From Deltaproteobacteria bacterium (GTDB taxonomy: Bacteria > Desulfobacterota > Desulfobacteria > Desulfobacterales > GCA-2748835), in assembly GCA_002748835.1 (NCBI GenBank), contig PDTL01000020.1:27211-91210 (forward strand): DNA of 64,000 nt, given 5' to 3'. A model generated the notes under the pieces. That model saw only the letters and a list, made by a program, of their open reading frames with translations, made no database searches and was not told the DNA's origin. Of the stretch, positions 44,111 to 53,469 are shown piece after piece. The position numbers were made by a program, and so were the translations under genes. The first letter of the stretch is position 1. Every line of letters starts with the position of its first letter.

Positions 44111-45372
44111 GACACGCAGCCATTTTCTTTTTACTGACGGTGCTGCTGCAAGGCGCCGGGTCAATGAAGGCAGTGGCGGCTGAAAAACAGGAAGCCTGGC
44201 AGGAAAGGTTTGCGGTTTCAGGATGGATGGATGCGATCCAGTCCATGCGGCTGCGTTCACCCAACGACAGCCTGACCTCACGGGCGCGGCTGCGCCTGAA
44301 GCTGACAGCGGATATGGACTGGGTGTACGGATTTGTGTCGGCAGACGGTGAGAAAAACTGGAAGATTTCATCAGAAAGTGGGGCCAAACTCCATGAGGCC
44401 TGGGTTGAGCATGTGGCAGATACCTGGGATCTGCGGATAGGCAAACAGATCATTATTTGGGGCCGGGCCGATGGGGTGCAGATCACCGATATGATCACGC
44501 CGCCCGATTATACCGAATCCATCACTCGCGATCTTGATGAGATTCGCATGCCGGTAAGCGCTGCAAGACTCCGGCTACTCGGTGAACACTTTGATACCAT
44601 GCTGATCTGGTTGCCTTTTTTTGAGGCCGCAGTCCAGCCGGAAGGGGACAACCCCTGGGCGGTCGCACCGATTTTTCCCGAGAATATGGACATCTCATCC
44701 GCACCGGTGGATGAACCGTCGACCGCTTTTGAAAACGGTGAGATCGCTCTCAAGATCTCGTCTTATCTGTCCGGTCTGGATCTGGCTGCATCTATTTTCC
44801 ATACCTGGGATGATTTTCCGACCATGCATCGCAGGGTGAGTCTGAGCGGTGAGCAGACAAGGGTTGTGTTTTCTCCAAAGCATCATCGTCTCACCGTCTT
44901 TGGCTTGGAGGGGTCTCGTCCCTGGTCTGATTATGTCTTTCGCTTTGAGATTGCCTATTATACAGGGCGCTATTATGAACCGGCGAGGCTCGCTGGCAAG
45001 CCCTGCAAAAAAGACGCAGCCAAATGGCTTTGCGGTATCGACTGGAGTCCCGGCAATGACTGGATGGTCATGACTCAAGTGATTGGCGATCATGTGTTTG
45101 GCGATACCGATTTACTGGCGAGAAACAAAGACCCGTACATCGCTACGCTCAATATTTCAAAAAAACTCCTCAATCAAACCCTGACCCTTGCCAATATGGT
45201 CTACTGGCAGATGGATGCCGGTGAGATTTTTGACCGCTTTAAACTCACATACGATTTGAATGATGCCGTGGCCCTTTTTGCGGGTGTTGATCTGTTTTCC
45301 GGTGATGATGGAACCTTTGGCCAATATGAAGAGAACAGCCAGGCCTGGGTAAAAGTCAAATACAGCTTTTAA
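44107..45372 (+). CDS. Predicted outer-membrane beta-barrel protein, module B
   Basis: A 421-residue protein that probably starts at TTG 44107, overlapping the previous stop. The signal peptide 'AAIFFLLTVLLQGAGSMKAV' ends near 'AAEK'. The body is rich in alternating aromatic/polar strands; 'RIGKQIIIWGRADGVQITDM' followed by 'ITPPDY' corresponds to 'FIGKKMVRWGTGDG' of the module A barrel, and the C-terminus 'AWVKVKYSF' ends in Phe as in barrel proteins. Shorter than the module A barrel, which has an extra N-terminal linker. It is followed 14 bases later by the RND gene. Probably the outer-membrane exit or entry point of the module. Confidence 0.7.
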   Translation: MRHAAIFFLLTVLLQGAGSMKAVAAEKQEAWQERFAVSGWMDAIQSMRLRSPNDSLTSRARLRLKLTADMDWVYGFVSADGEKNWKISSESGAKLHEAWVEHVADTWDLRIGKQIIIWGRADGVQITDMITPPDYTESITRDLDEIRMPVSAARLRLLGEHFDTMLIWLPFFEAAVQPEGDNPWAVAPIFPENMDISSAPVDEPSTAFENGEIALKISSYLSGLDLAASIFHTWDDFPTMHRRVSLSGEQTRVVFSPKHHRLTVFGLEGSRPWSDYVFRFEIAYYTGRYYEPARLAGKPCKKDAAKWLCGIDWSPGNDWMVMTQVIGDHVFGDTDLLARNKDPYIATLNISKKLLNQTLTLANMVYWQMDAGEIFDRFKLTYDLNDAVALFAGVDLFSGDDGTFGQYEENSQAWVKVKYSF

Positions 45373-45386
45373 GGGATGGAATTGTC

Positions 45387-47744
45387 ATGTTGAATATCGA
45401 AAAGATTAATACCCGTTTTCACACGATGGGCGCGTTTATTGTCCGCTTCAGGTGGGTCAATCTCATTTTTTTCGCCGTGCTTGTGGGTACGGCATGTTTG
45501 GGTATCCGTCAGATCGAGCCCGATGTTGATACCAAAAATTGGTTTCTGGAAGATGATGCCCTTCTTGCAGCTCGGGAGCGTTTTGAAAAGATTTTTGGCA
45601 ATGATGATTTCTGCGCGGTATTGGTGGAGGCTGATGATGTCTTTACCCACCCGGTCTTATCAAGGATACGGGAGCTGGGCAGGGAGTTGCTGGAAAAGGT
45701 TCCTTATGCCGATGAAGTGGTTTCTTTAACCGATTTTGAATTTACCCTGGGTACGGAAGCGGGCCTTGAGATCATCAATCTGGTGCCCGATCCCGTCCCC
45801 ACCTCTCCGGATGCCCTGCAAAAAATAAAACGGATGGCTGTTGCCAAACCTGCGATGAAAAACCGGATCGTCTCCGAGGATGGCCGATATACCTGGCTGG
45901 TCCTGCGCATGAAACCGATCCCTGATGACTGGCAACAAGAGCTGTCAGAGAACCCGGATTTTGCCGTGGGACGGATTTTCAATGCTGTCGTTGGCCAGGA
46001 AAAATACAAGATACTCCATCCCAAAACCACGGGGTTGCCCATCATCAACGTTGAAAAAATGTCTTTTTTCGCAAAAGAAACGCCGCGGACCTTCGGGATT
46101 GGCCTGCTTGTGACCATCGGTCTTCTCATTATTTTCTTGCGGAGTGTTCGCGGGGTCATCTTCCCCCTGTTGACGGTGATCAGCGCTATTAGCATTATCC
46201 TGGGGTTTGAGGGGTTCCTGGGGATTCGCTTTGATCCGTCCATGCTGTTTTTGCCACTGGCCCTGGTTCTGGCCATATCCATCGGCTATTCCATTCATCT
46301 GTTCAACTTTTTCACCCGAGAATTTCTGAAAACCGGCAATCGGCATCAGGCTGCGATTCATGCGGTACAAGAGACTGGCTGGCCCCTGCTGTTCAGTGCT
46401 CTGACCACCATTGCCGCACTGCTCTCCTTTCTCTTTGTTCCTCTCAGAGTGCTGCGCTGGGTGGGGTTAACCTCTGCCTGCCTGGTAGGGCTGACCTATA
46501 TTCTGGTTCTTGTTTTGCTGCCCTCACTGCTCAGTTTTGGCAAAGACCGCAAACCCAATGCAGACTATATAAAAAATGGCGGACGCCTACTGGAACGGCT
46601 CATGGGGGGGATGGGCAGGCGGGTGCTTGCCCGGCCAAAACTGACCTATGCCATCGTGATCCTCATTGTCGTGTCCTGTTTTGTCGGTATTTCTCGATTT
46701 GATGTCTCTTTTGATCTGCGCCGCTCCATGGGCCTTGACGTCCCCTATGTCAACCGCCTCCATGCCATTGGTCAGACACCTGTGGGCTCGCTCTATTCCT
46801 ATGATGTGGCCATTGAGTTTGATCAGCCGGATGCGATAAAAGATCCTGAGAATCTGCGTAAATTTCAGCAGCTCATAGAAGAGGTCAAGTCCTTTCAACT
46901 GACCAAGAAAACCAGCTCGCTGCTTGATATCATCAAGGATATGAACCAGGTGGTCAACAATGGCGACCCGGCCTATTACCGTATTCCCGAGACTCGGGAG
47001 ATGATTGCCCAGCTGTTGCTGCTCTACGAAAATGCGGGCGGGGTAGAGGTCGAAAAATGGGTGGATTATGATTATCAGCGGCTGCGTCTCGCCGTGGAGG
47101 TTGATGACTATAACTCGGGCGAGGCCTCACGGGAGCTCAGGCAGATCCAGCAGCGGGGCAAGGCGCTTTTTCCCACAGCCAAGATCCTGCTCATTGGTTC
47201 GATTTCCCAGTACACTGTGATGCAGGACTACGTGACCTGGGGGCAGGTGCGGTCTTTTTTCATTTCCCTGGGGGTGATTACCGCCCTGATGATTGTGGTG
47301 CTTGGCAGTATCAGGGTGGGGCTGATTGCCATGATCCCCAATATATCCCCGGCGCTTGTGGTGGGTGGTATCATGGGGTTTGCCAATATCCCGCTGGATA
47401 TGATCACCGTAACCCTGATGCCCATGCTGTTGGGGTTAGCGGTGGATGATACCATCCATTTTATCAATCATTGTCAACTTGAATATGAGCGTTGCGGCAG
47501 CTACCGGGAAAGCATCAGGCGGACGTTTACCGCCGTTGGTGTTGCCCTGGTGATGACCACGACGGTACTTGTGCTCAACTTTTCAGCCTGTCTGACGTCT
47601 GTTGTCAAGGTGTATGAGAACCTAGGTATCCTGATTCCGGCCGGTATCCTTGCTGCGTTGGCCGCTGATTTTTTTGTCACGCCGGTGCTGCTGGATGGGT
47701 TTCGACCGTTTGAGAAGCGTTTCATGGAAAAGCCAAAAAGATAA
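45387..47744 (+). CDS. MMPL/RND family transporter, envelope module B
   Basis: A 785-residue permease, paralogue of the product of 2957-5308. Layout is the same: N-terminal helix 'WVNLIFFAVLVGTACLGIRQ', a first periplasmic domain beginning 'DTKNWFLEDDALLAARERFE', helices at about 225-385, a helix near 415, a second periplasmic domain with 'YRIPETREMIAQLLLLYENA' (compare module A 'YTLPDSTEAIAQYLFLYESS'), and the final block containing 'GLAVDDTIHFINHCQLEYER'. Last gene of module B, whereas the RND gene is first in module A. Family members export lipids such as hopanoids or sterol-like molecules; the cargo here is unknown. Confidence 0.85.
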   Translation: MLNIEKINTRFHTMGAFIVRFRWVNLIFFAVLVGTACLGIRQIEPDVDTKNWFLEDDALLAARERFEKIFGNDDFCAVLVEADDVFTHPVLSRIRELGRELLEKVPYADEVVSLTDFEFTLGTEAGLEIINLVPDPVPTSPDALQKIKRMAVAKPAMKNRIVSEDGRYTWLVLRMKPIPDDWQQELSENPDFAVGRIFNAVVGQEKYKILHPKTTGLPIINVEKMSFFAKETPRTFGIGLLVTIGLLIIFLRSVRGVIFPLLTVISAISIILGFEGFLGIRFDPSMLFLPLALVLAISIGYSIHLFNFFTREFLKTGNRHQAAIHAVQETGWPLLFSALTTIAALLSFLFVPLRVLRWVGLTSACLVGLTYILVLVLLPSLLSFGKDRKPNADYIKNGGRLLERLMGGMGRRVLARPKLTYAIVILIVVSCFVGISRFDVSFDLRRSMGLDVPYVNRLHAIGQTPVGSLYSYDVAIEFDQPDAIKDPENLRKFQQLIEEVKSFQLTKKTSSLLDIIKDMNQVVNNGDPAYYRIPETREMIAQLLLLYENAGGVEVEKWVDYDYQRLRLAVEVDDYNSGEASRELRQIQQRGKALFPTAKILLIGSISQYTVMQDYVTWGQVRSFFISLGVITALMIVVLGSIRVGLIAMIPNISPALVVGGIMGFANIPLDMITVTLMPMLLGLAVDDTIHFINHCQLEYERCGSYRESIRRTFTAVGVALVMTTTVLVLNFSACLTSVVKVYENLGILIPAGILAALAADFFVTPVLLDGFRPFEKRFMEKPKR

Positions 47745-47795
47745 ACTTCAGGAGTTGATTTTTTGGGTTTTTTTCTTTAGTATTCTTGATGCCGT

Positions 47796-47833
47796 CGTAA
47801 AAAGTCTGATTCTGCCATTTTTGACTTTTTACG
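47796..47833. repeat. Perfect 11-base inverted repeat after module B
   Basis: CGTAAAAAGTC (47796-47806) and GACTTTTTACG (47823-47833) with a 16-base loop ending in TTTTT. It lies 50 bases after the RND stop. It may be a weak terminator; sequences of this type ('gacttttTACGa') are, as far as I recall, dispersed in related genomes. The remaining gap to 48067 is AT-rich and holds no recognised gene. Confidence 0.6.
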
Positions 47834-48067
47834 AAACCATCATCTTTGTAATCATTTTTTATAATGATGATCAATGGGCTACCATCTGGTTACACTGTGC
47901 TGATTTGCTCTGTATCCAAATAGATGATGTCGAGGGGCAATGCAGGGGTTGCGTCATCTCTTTTTTTGTTGCGTATTTACTTCTTAGCAGCAGGATAACA
48001 CAACGCAGTTTCTTGTCATCAATTTTGCGGTCAGCATGTAAAAAACACAAAACTAAAGGAGCCAAAG

Positions 48068-49666
48068 ATGAAACAAAAACACCATCCATTATATCCGCTT
48101 GTATCGGTGCTGTGTCTGGTCTTTCTTTTAAGTGCCTGCGGCGTTACCCCTCAGAACAGGGACATGCGTTTAGTGGATAAAAAAATGGCCCAATTGAATG
48201 CACAGGAAAAAAATCTCGAACAAGAGAAAAAAGAGCTTGAACAAGAGAAAAAAGAATTACGTTTGCAAAAAAAACAACTTGCCAAGCAGGAAAATGAACT
48301 GGCGAGGCAGAGAAACCTGAAAAAAAAGGATGCCCCTGTTGCTGAAGATTTTGAAGCACCGTTGTTTCCTCCCAACGCCAAACCCGGTGAATGCTATGCC
48401 CGGGTTTTTGTTCCACCAGTATACAAAACCGTCACTGAGACTGTCCTGAAGAAAGCAAAGAGCTACAAACTGGAAATTATTCCTGCGACGTATAAAATGG
48501 TAGACAAGCGCGTCCTGGTCAGTGAAGCTTCTCAGAAACTGATCACTGTACCTGCCAAGTACAAAACAGTTACCAAAGACGTTCTGGTTCAGGATAGAGA
48601 GCTGATCTGGCGGACTTCGCTGGGCGCCAACAGCGCGAGAGCCAGCAAACTCTTGTTGGAAACAGCCCAGAAATATGGCATTGACCTGGCAGCTGCCAAA
48701 CCGGGTGATTGTTTCCATGAACATTACCTGCCGCCTGAATATGAAACGTATTATACGAATGAGCTTGTCGCCGAAGAGAGCTTCCGCATTGAGGTCATTC
48801 CTGCCAAATATGAAACCGTTACCGAACGGGTGCTGGTGAAAGAAGCATCCAGTAAACTGGTAAATGTACCGGCGACGTATAAGTATGTTGAAGAAAAAAT
48901 GCTGGTCAAGGAAGCCCATACAGACTGGAAAAAAGGCCATGGCCTCATCGAAAAAATCAATAACAGCACCGGTGAAATCATGTGTTTGGTGGAAGTCCCT
49001 GCTGAATATAAAACGGTTCGTAAAAAAGTGGTTGATGTCCCGGCCCATACCGTTGTTCAGGAGATCCCTGCCGAATACAAAACCGTTACCGTCCGTAAAA
49101 TGGTGAGCCCGGCTTCTGAAAAGAGAATTGTTATTCCTGCCAAGTATAAAAAAGTGGCCAAAAAACGCCTGGTCAAGGAAGGGCGGATTATATGGCATGA
49201 GATCCATGCTAAGGGGTTTAGCAAAGACACCCGTACCGGTAATCAGATCTGCCTGACTGAAATTCCAGCAAAATATCGCAAAGCCAGTAAGAAAGTCGTT
49301 GTGACTCCGGCAAAAACACAGACGCAGACGATTCCAGCTGTTTACAAGACCATGAAAGTGAAAACCCTTGTGAAAAAAGCCCAGGAGCGTAAGATTGTCA
49401 TTCCGGCAGAATATCAGCAGATCACCCGGCAGAAAAAGATCGCCGAGGGGCATCTGGAATGGCGTCGGGTCTTATGTGAAACCAACACCACGGAGGGGAT
49501 TATTTTAAAACTGCAATCCGCCCTGGCTGAAAAGAACTATGACCCCGGTCCCCTTGACGGTGCTTACGGTTCCCAGACTGCGGCTGCTGTAAAAAAATAC
49601 CAGATGGATAAGGGTCTGGCCACAGGCGGCCTGACCATTGAGACACTTCGGAGTCTGGGCCTGTAA
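48068..49666 (+). CDS. Lipoprotein with twelve 23-residue repeats and a peptidoglycan-binding domain
   Basis: A 532-residue predicted lipoprotein: signal peptide with lipobox LSAC (Cys24), then a charged coiled coil (about residues 35-82). Residues 109-470 contain twelve copies of a motif close to '(V/I)PA.YKTV...VLV.EA', each about 23 residues. They form four blocks of three; each block opens with a Cys-containing element ('GECYARVF', 'GDCFHEHY', 'EIMCLVEV', 'NQICLTEI') and its third repeat ends in Trp ('LIWRTS', 'TDWKKG', 'IIWHEI', 'LEWRRV'). The C-terminus is a PG_binding_1 domain (about 478-532; 'YDPGPLDGAYGSQTAAAVKK'). A repeat array held between outer membrane and cell wall is inferred; function unknown. 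Terminator at 49705. Confidence 0.8.
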   Translation: MKQKHHPLYPLVSVLCLVFLLSACGVTPQNRDMRLVDKKMAQLNAQEKNLEQEKKELEQEKKELRLQKKQLAKQENELARQRNLKKKDAPVAEDFEAPLFPPNAKPGECYARVFVPPVYKTVTETVLKKAKSYKLEIIPATYKMVDKRVLVSEASQKLITVPAKYKTVTKDVLVQDRELIWRTSLGANSARASKLLLETAQKYGIDLAAAKPGDCFHEHYLPPEYETYYTNELVAEESFRIEVIPAKYETVTERVLVKEASSKLVNVPATYKYVEEKMLVKEAHTDWKKGHGLIEKINNSTGEIMCLVEVPAEYKTVRKKVVDVPAHTVVQEIPAEYKTVTVRKMVSPASEKRIVIPAKYKKVAKKRLVKEGRIIWHEIHAKGFSKDTRTGNQICLTEIPAKYRKASKKVVVTPAKTQTQTIPAVYKTMKVKTLVKKAQERKIVIPAEYQQITRQKKIAEGHLEWRRVLCETNTTEGIILKLQSALAEKNYDPGPLDGAYGSQTAAAVKKYQMDKGLATGGLTIETLRSLGL

Positions 49667-49704
49667 TGTAAACGACGATTGACTCGGTCAATTAACCGTT
49701 CCTA

Positions 49705-49742
49705 GGGCCAACGTTTCTTACGTGAAGCGTTGGCCCTTTTTA
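49705..49742 (+). terminator. Intrinsic terminator after the repeat lipoprotein
   Basis: GGGCCAACG (49705-49713) pairs perfectly with CGTTGGCCC (49728-49736), inner loop of 14 bases, followed by TTTTT (49737-49741). It lies 39 bases after the stop codon and faces the pepA stop from the other strand. Confidence 0.85.
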
Positions 49743-49790
49743 CGGGTAAACGGATATTCTTTGGAGCGGGCCGATGTCGAGGGCCTTTTT

Positions 49791-51320
49791 TTATTCGTCA
49801 CGTGCATCCGTTTCAGCGGGTGCTTCTTCCTTTCTTTTCGATGGGAGGATATTCAGGTTCTGAATCAGTCTTGTCAGGAGCCGAACACCGAAGCCGGTTC
49901 CGCCGGGTGCGCAGTAAGCACTGCTTTTTTTACCAAATGCCGGACCGGCAATATCGATATGGGCCCACCGTGTGGTCCCCACAAATTCCGAAAGAAACAG
50001 GGCTGCGGTAATCGAACCGCCAAACCGGCCGCCGGTTGTGGAGAGATCGGCCACGTCACTTTTGAGCATCGCTTTATATTCGTCAGGCATGGGCATGACC
50101 CAGCAGGGCTCGTGTACCGCTTTTCCCGCTGCGGCAATGGCGGCAGTCAAGGCGTCATCATTACCGAAAACACCGGCAATCTTTTCACCCAGTGCCACCA
50201 CGCAGGCACCAGTGAGGGTGGCCACGTCGATCATCAGATCCGGCGCATAGGTTTTCACCGCATAGGCCATGGCGTCAATGAGCAGCAGCCGCCCTTCGGC
50301 GTCTGTATTACTGACTTCAATGGTTTTTCCGGCCAGGGTTTTCAAGACGTCTCCCGGTCGGTACGCATTGCCGGACGGCATGTTTTCGGCAATGGGAATG
50401 ATGCCAATGACCTGTTTGCGAGGCTTGAGCTTTGCAATGGCCAGCAGGGCCCCGGCAACCGCCGCTCCGCCGGCCATGTCAAGTTTCATGGTTTCCATGG
50501 ACCCGGAGGGTTTCAGATTCAGACCGCCGGAATCAAAGGTGATCCCTTTGCCCACCAGGGCAATGGTTTCATCTGTCTGACGCTTGGGCGTATAGGTCAT
50601 GATCACAAGACGGGGATTTTGGGTGCTGCCCTGGGCTACGGCGAGCATGGCGTGAAACTTCTTTTTTTTCAGCGTTTTTTCATTCAGCACGGTCACCGTC
50701 AGCCCCGCCGCAGTACCGGCGTTAGCCAGCAGTTCAGCCAGCATTTCGGGACGCTTGGCATTGGAGGGGGTGTTGACCCATTGCCGGGCTGCAAGGACGG
50801 CATCCGTCAGGGCCGTCACATCGGAAAAAATATTTTCAAATCGTTTGGCCATGCCCGGTGTGGATACAAACGCGATAGATGAAACCGGTTTATTTTTTTT
50901 TGTTTTTTTGGTTTCAAGTGTCGATTGGTTGGCGAGCAGCGCGCCCTCCATCATCCCCTGGCCCAGATCGCGCCAGTCAATGGGGGTTTTGTTCGGAGTG
51001 GGCACGGCAAATGCAATGTTAGACAACTCCCGTTCTCTGGCAATACCGATGGCGTTACCGGCAAACCCGCGAAACGATTCCGCTGTCAGGTCTGCTGTTT
51101 TACCCATCCCCAGAAAGAGCAGCTGCGGAGCGTTGAAACCATCCTGGCTGTACAGGGTCAGTTGCTGACCGGACGCGCCATTAAATCCTGCGGCGGTTTT
51201 CGCTTTTTCAATCAGCGGCTTGAGCGCCGGGTCGTCAATAATCCGTTTTTTTTCCGTGACCGGTATGACCAGTAGATCAGCCTTGACGGCTGCAGATGAA
51301 AGAGAAATCGCTTTCAGCAT
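49791..51320 (-). CDS. pepA: Leucyl aminopeptidase (M17)
   Basis: A 509-residue cytosolic aminopeptidase. The M17 catalytic domain has 'LVGKGITFDSGGLNLKPSGS' (zinc-binding Asp and Lys), 'ENMPSGNAYRPGDVL' and the signature 'VSNTDAEGRLLLIDAMAYA' with its zinc-ligand Asp/Glu and catalytic Arg. N-terminal domain about residues 1-170 is the usual less conserved part, here with a Lys-rich loop ('ETKKTKKNKPVSS'). It removes N-terminal residues from peptides and may complement the M16C peptidase at 34580 in peptide turnover. ATG 51320 has AGGAG 8 bases upstream. Single gene. Confidence 0.94.
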   Translation of the reverse strand: MLKAISLSSAAVKADLLVIPVTEKKRIIDDPALKPLIEKAKTAAGFNGASGQQLTLYSQDGFNAPQLLFLGMGKTADLTAESFRGFAGNAIGIARERELSNIAFAVPTPNKTPIDWRDLGQGMMEGALLANQSTLETKKTKKNKPVSSIAFVSTPGMAKRFENIFSDVTALTDAVLAARQWVNTPSNAKRPEMLAELLANAGTAAGLTVTVLNEKTLKKKKFHAMLAVAQGSTQNPRLVIMTYTPKRQTDETIALVGKGITFDSGGLNLKPSGSMETMKLDMAGGAAVAGALLAIAKLKPRKQVIGIIPIAENMPSGNAYRPGDVLKTLAGKTIEVSNTDAEGRLLLIDAMAYAVKTYAPDLMIDVATLTGACVVALGEKIAGVFGNDDALTAAIAAAGKAVHEPCWVMPMPDEYKAMLKSDVADLSTTGGRFGGSITAALFLSEFVGTTRWAHIDIAGPAFGKKSSAYCAPGGTGFGVRLLTRLIQNLNILPSKRKEEAPAETDARDE

Positions 51321-51442
51321 GACACGCTCCTGAGACGGTTGTGTTCATATCCGATAATCTAATCCGTAACAAGATATACAGCTGTTTGGTGTGATCAATC
51401 AACCCAAAGGGTGATTGCGCACCGTAAAAAAAACAGACACCA

Positions 51443-51958
51443 TTACTGAGCAGATCTACAGGTTGCTTTCCAGATGTCTGCCATGTCTCTGCTAAACAGG
51501 TAAAACCGGATATCTAGATGCTGATATGCGGGTCTGCAGCAGACGGACACGGCAATTTCAGCCGCCTCTGCTGCTGGATACCCGTAAACACCGCAAGAAA
51601 TGGCGGGAAATGCCACGGATCTGCAGCCGTGTTCAAGGGCAAGATCCAGGCTGCTCCGGTAAGCCGATACCAGAAGGCCGGGCGGATCCGGATCCAGGGT
51701 ATAGCGCGGTCCCACCGTATGAATGACGTATGTCGCCTTCAGGTTACCTGCGGGCGTGATCCGGGCCTGGCCGGCAGGACAGCGTATCCCGTTTTCCGGT
51801 TTAACGCGTTTACAGGCCTCAAGCAACTCCGGACCTGCGGCCTGGTGAATGGCGCCATCCACACCGCCGCCGCCCAGCATGGTGGCATTGGCGGCGTTGA
51901 CAATGGCATCCACCACAGCCGTTGTAATGTCACCCTGGATGATTTGGATATGTTTCAT
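51443..51958 (-). CDS. Macrodomain protein (O-acetyl-ADP-ribose deacetylase type)
   Basis: A 171-residue stand-alone macrodomain. '[20 protein letters not shown]' with '[20 protein letters not shown]' forms the ADP-ribose site, and '[20 protein letters not shown]' the distal phosphate loop. This matches the MacroD/YmdB class, which hydrolyses O-acetyl-ADP-ribose and mono-ADP-ribosyl esters. Catalytic Asn/Asp residues of the class (NAANA, GGGGVDG) are present. ATG 51958 has AGGAG upstream. No ADP-ribosyltransferase (such as DarT) or sirtuin gene is adjacent, so a toxin-antitoxin role is not supported. Confidence 0.9.
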   Translation of the reverse strand: MKHIQIIQGDITTAVVDAIVNAANATMLGGGGVDGAIHQAAGPELLEACKRVKPENGIRCPAGQARITPAGNLKATYVIHTVGPRYTLDPDPPGLLVSAYRSSLDLALEHGCRSVAFPAISCGVYGYPAAEAAEIAVSVCCRPAYQHLDIRFYLFSRDMADIWKATCRSAQ

Positions 51959-52327
51959 GGGGGGCTCCTGTTGATGGGTTTGCCTTTTACAGGTTGGTTG
52001 AAATCACTGCGATGATAAAATTATATAGAAATGACAATCAACTGAAAAATCATCGCCGTTTCTCGTTTCCTAAATACAGAGATTTGAGCAGGCCTCTGGT
52101 TAACGTTGCAGGTGTATCGCCATCAGATTGGCAGACAAAACGTAACGGATGGAATGCTGTTTGAAGAAACGTGTTTTAGTTGAACGATATGTTTGCCATA
52201 TATAATAATGTGTTTTTACCCTTACGTGTTTTTGTTGTATAGTTTTCTACTGATGCAGATGCAATCAACTGATTGATAACTATTTCTATTTTTATAATTA
52301 ATTCAAAAAATTAAATACTGAACAATT
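51959..52327. other. AT-rich region upstream of the AraC gene
   Basis: About 370 bases, AT-rich in the last 150. It must hold the promoters for the divergent macrodomain and AraC genes, but no hexamer pair was clear enough to assign. No open frame of note. Confidence 0.4.
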
Positions 52328-53260
52328 ATGATTACATGCATAAATCGCACCTTTCAAAACCAGGGTATATCTCCCCTTGCCGCAACAAACTGGCTGGAGG
52401 ATGTGAACATTCGTCCGGGTTTTACGTTGAATTTGCTCCATTTTACACTCAATACCCAGGTGGAAATCCAATACAGATTAGACAAAACGTTGCTGGTCTT
52501 TGGATGTTTTCTGACGGGTCAGGCGGACTCAATCGTACAGCATCGTCATCAGGCAGAAGTCAGGACCCGTCGCAATGCGGGATATTATGGGGTATCCTTT
52601 CTCAGCGGCTTACAAGGCTCCAGCCACTTTCCGGCAGGGGTGCCTGTTTCTGCCGTTCACATAGCAATAAAGCCGGAAATGGTTGCCACCCTGGGGCCGG
52701 AAATCTGTCAGGAACTACCCCAGGTACTGAAAAAATCCATTGCCGGCAAGCAGGATGGCACTTTTTGCAGGACCGGAACCATGACGCCCGCCATGCAGCA
52801 GGTGGTCAATCAACTGCTGGATTTCCCCTGCCACAAACCCAGCAGACGCATCTATCTGGAAGGCAAGTCCGTTGAATTGATTTCCTTGATGATGGAATAT
52901 TGCGTTATTGCCTCGGACAAAAAAGCGGCGTCCTCTTTTCTGACGCCAGCGGATATTACCCGCATTCAGCAGGCGCACGACTATATCCTGGAGAAATTCC
53001 GCAATCCACCCTCGCTGCTGGCGCTTGCCAGACATGTTGGATTAAATGATTGTAAGCTCAAACAAGGCTTTCGCCATCTATATGGCAATAGTGTGTTTGG
53101 ATGTTTACATGAATACAGAATGAATCAGGCCCGCGCCATGCTCCGAACCGGCACCATGAGTATCAAGGAAATAGCCTACGCGGTGGGTTACAAAAACGCC
53201 CATAGTTTCAGTGATGCTTTTAATAAATACTTTGGTATCCGTCCCAGCCGGTATTACTGA
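52328..53260 (+). CDS. AraC-family transcriptional regulator
   Basis: A 310-residue regulator of the PchR/YbtA-like group. The N-terminal 190 residues form the ligand-binding or dimer part ('VEIQYRLDKTLLVFGCFLTG', 'GVSFLSGLQGSSHFPAGVPV'). The C-terminal AraC DNA-binding domain has two helix-turn-helix units: 'PSLLALARHVGLNDCKLKQG' and 'SIKEIAYAVGYKNAHSFSDA', ending 'FNKYFGIRPSRYY'. PchR-like regulators activate siderophore uptake genes when the siderophore is bound. The TonB-dependent receptor gene converges from the other strand 210 bases downstream, which supports an iron or siderophore role. ATG 52328 lacks a good ribosome site; the upstream region is AT-rich. Confidence 0.88.
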   Translation: MITCINRTFQNQGISPLAATNWLEDVNIRPGFTLNLLHFTLNTQVEIQYRLDKTLLVFGCFLTGQADSIVQHRHQAEVRTRRNAGYYGVSFLSGLQGSSHFPAGVPVSAVHIAIKPEMVATLGPEICQELPQVLKKSIAGKQDGTFCRTGTMTPAMQQVVNQLLDFPCHKPSRRIYLEGKSVELISLMMEYCVIASDKKAASSFLTPADITRIQQAHDYILEKFRNPPSLLALARHVGLNDCKLKQGFRHLYGNSVFGCLHEYRMNQARAMLRTGTMSIKEIAYAVGYKNAHSFSDAFNKYFGIRPSRYY

Positions 53261-53469
53261 ACGCCTAGACGAACTGAAAACCGGCCCAGGGCAAGTTGCC
53301 CATACCCACAAGGTACAGGCAACGCCTCCAGCCTCGGCCACAGGTGCAAGCTATTTGATGCCTGAAAGCCTGTATAACAAGGGAAAAACGCCAGCGCACG
53401 TTACCCGAAAGCAAGATGCCATGGAAAAGGGCGTAGTGTTTTGTGTCGTTATCTCCGGTTTTTACCGCA

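Noticed and set aside
48257..49453. 398-codon minus-strand frame opposite the repeat lipoprotein
   Set aside because: Its regular Phe/Asn-rich pattern is the reverse reading of the 23-residue repeats; no ribosome site or signal.
51370..51430. Hairpin with nearby A-run between pepA and the macrodomain gene as a terminator
   Set aside because: For the minus-strand genes the U-run would come before the stem, the wrong side for an intrinsic terminator.
51443..51958. Macrodomain protein as DarG-type antitoxin
   Set aside because: No DarT-like ADP-ribosyltransferase lies next to it and it lacks a DarG C-terminal domain.
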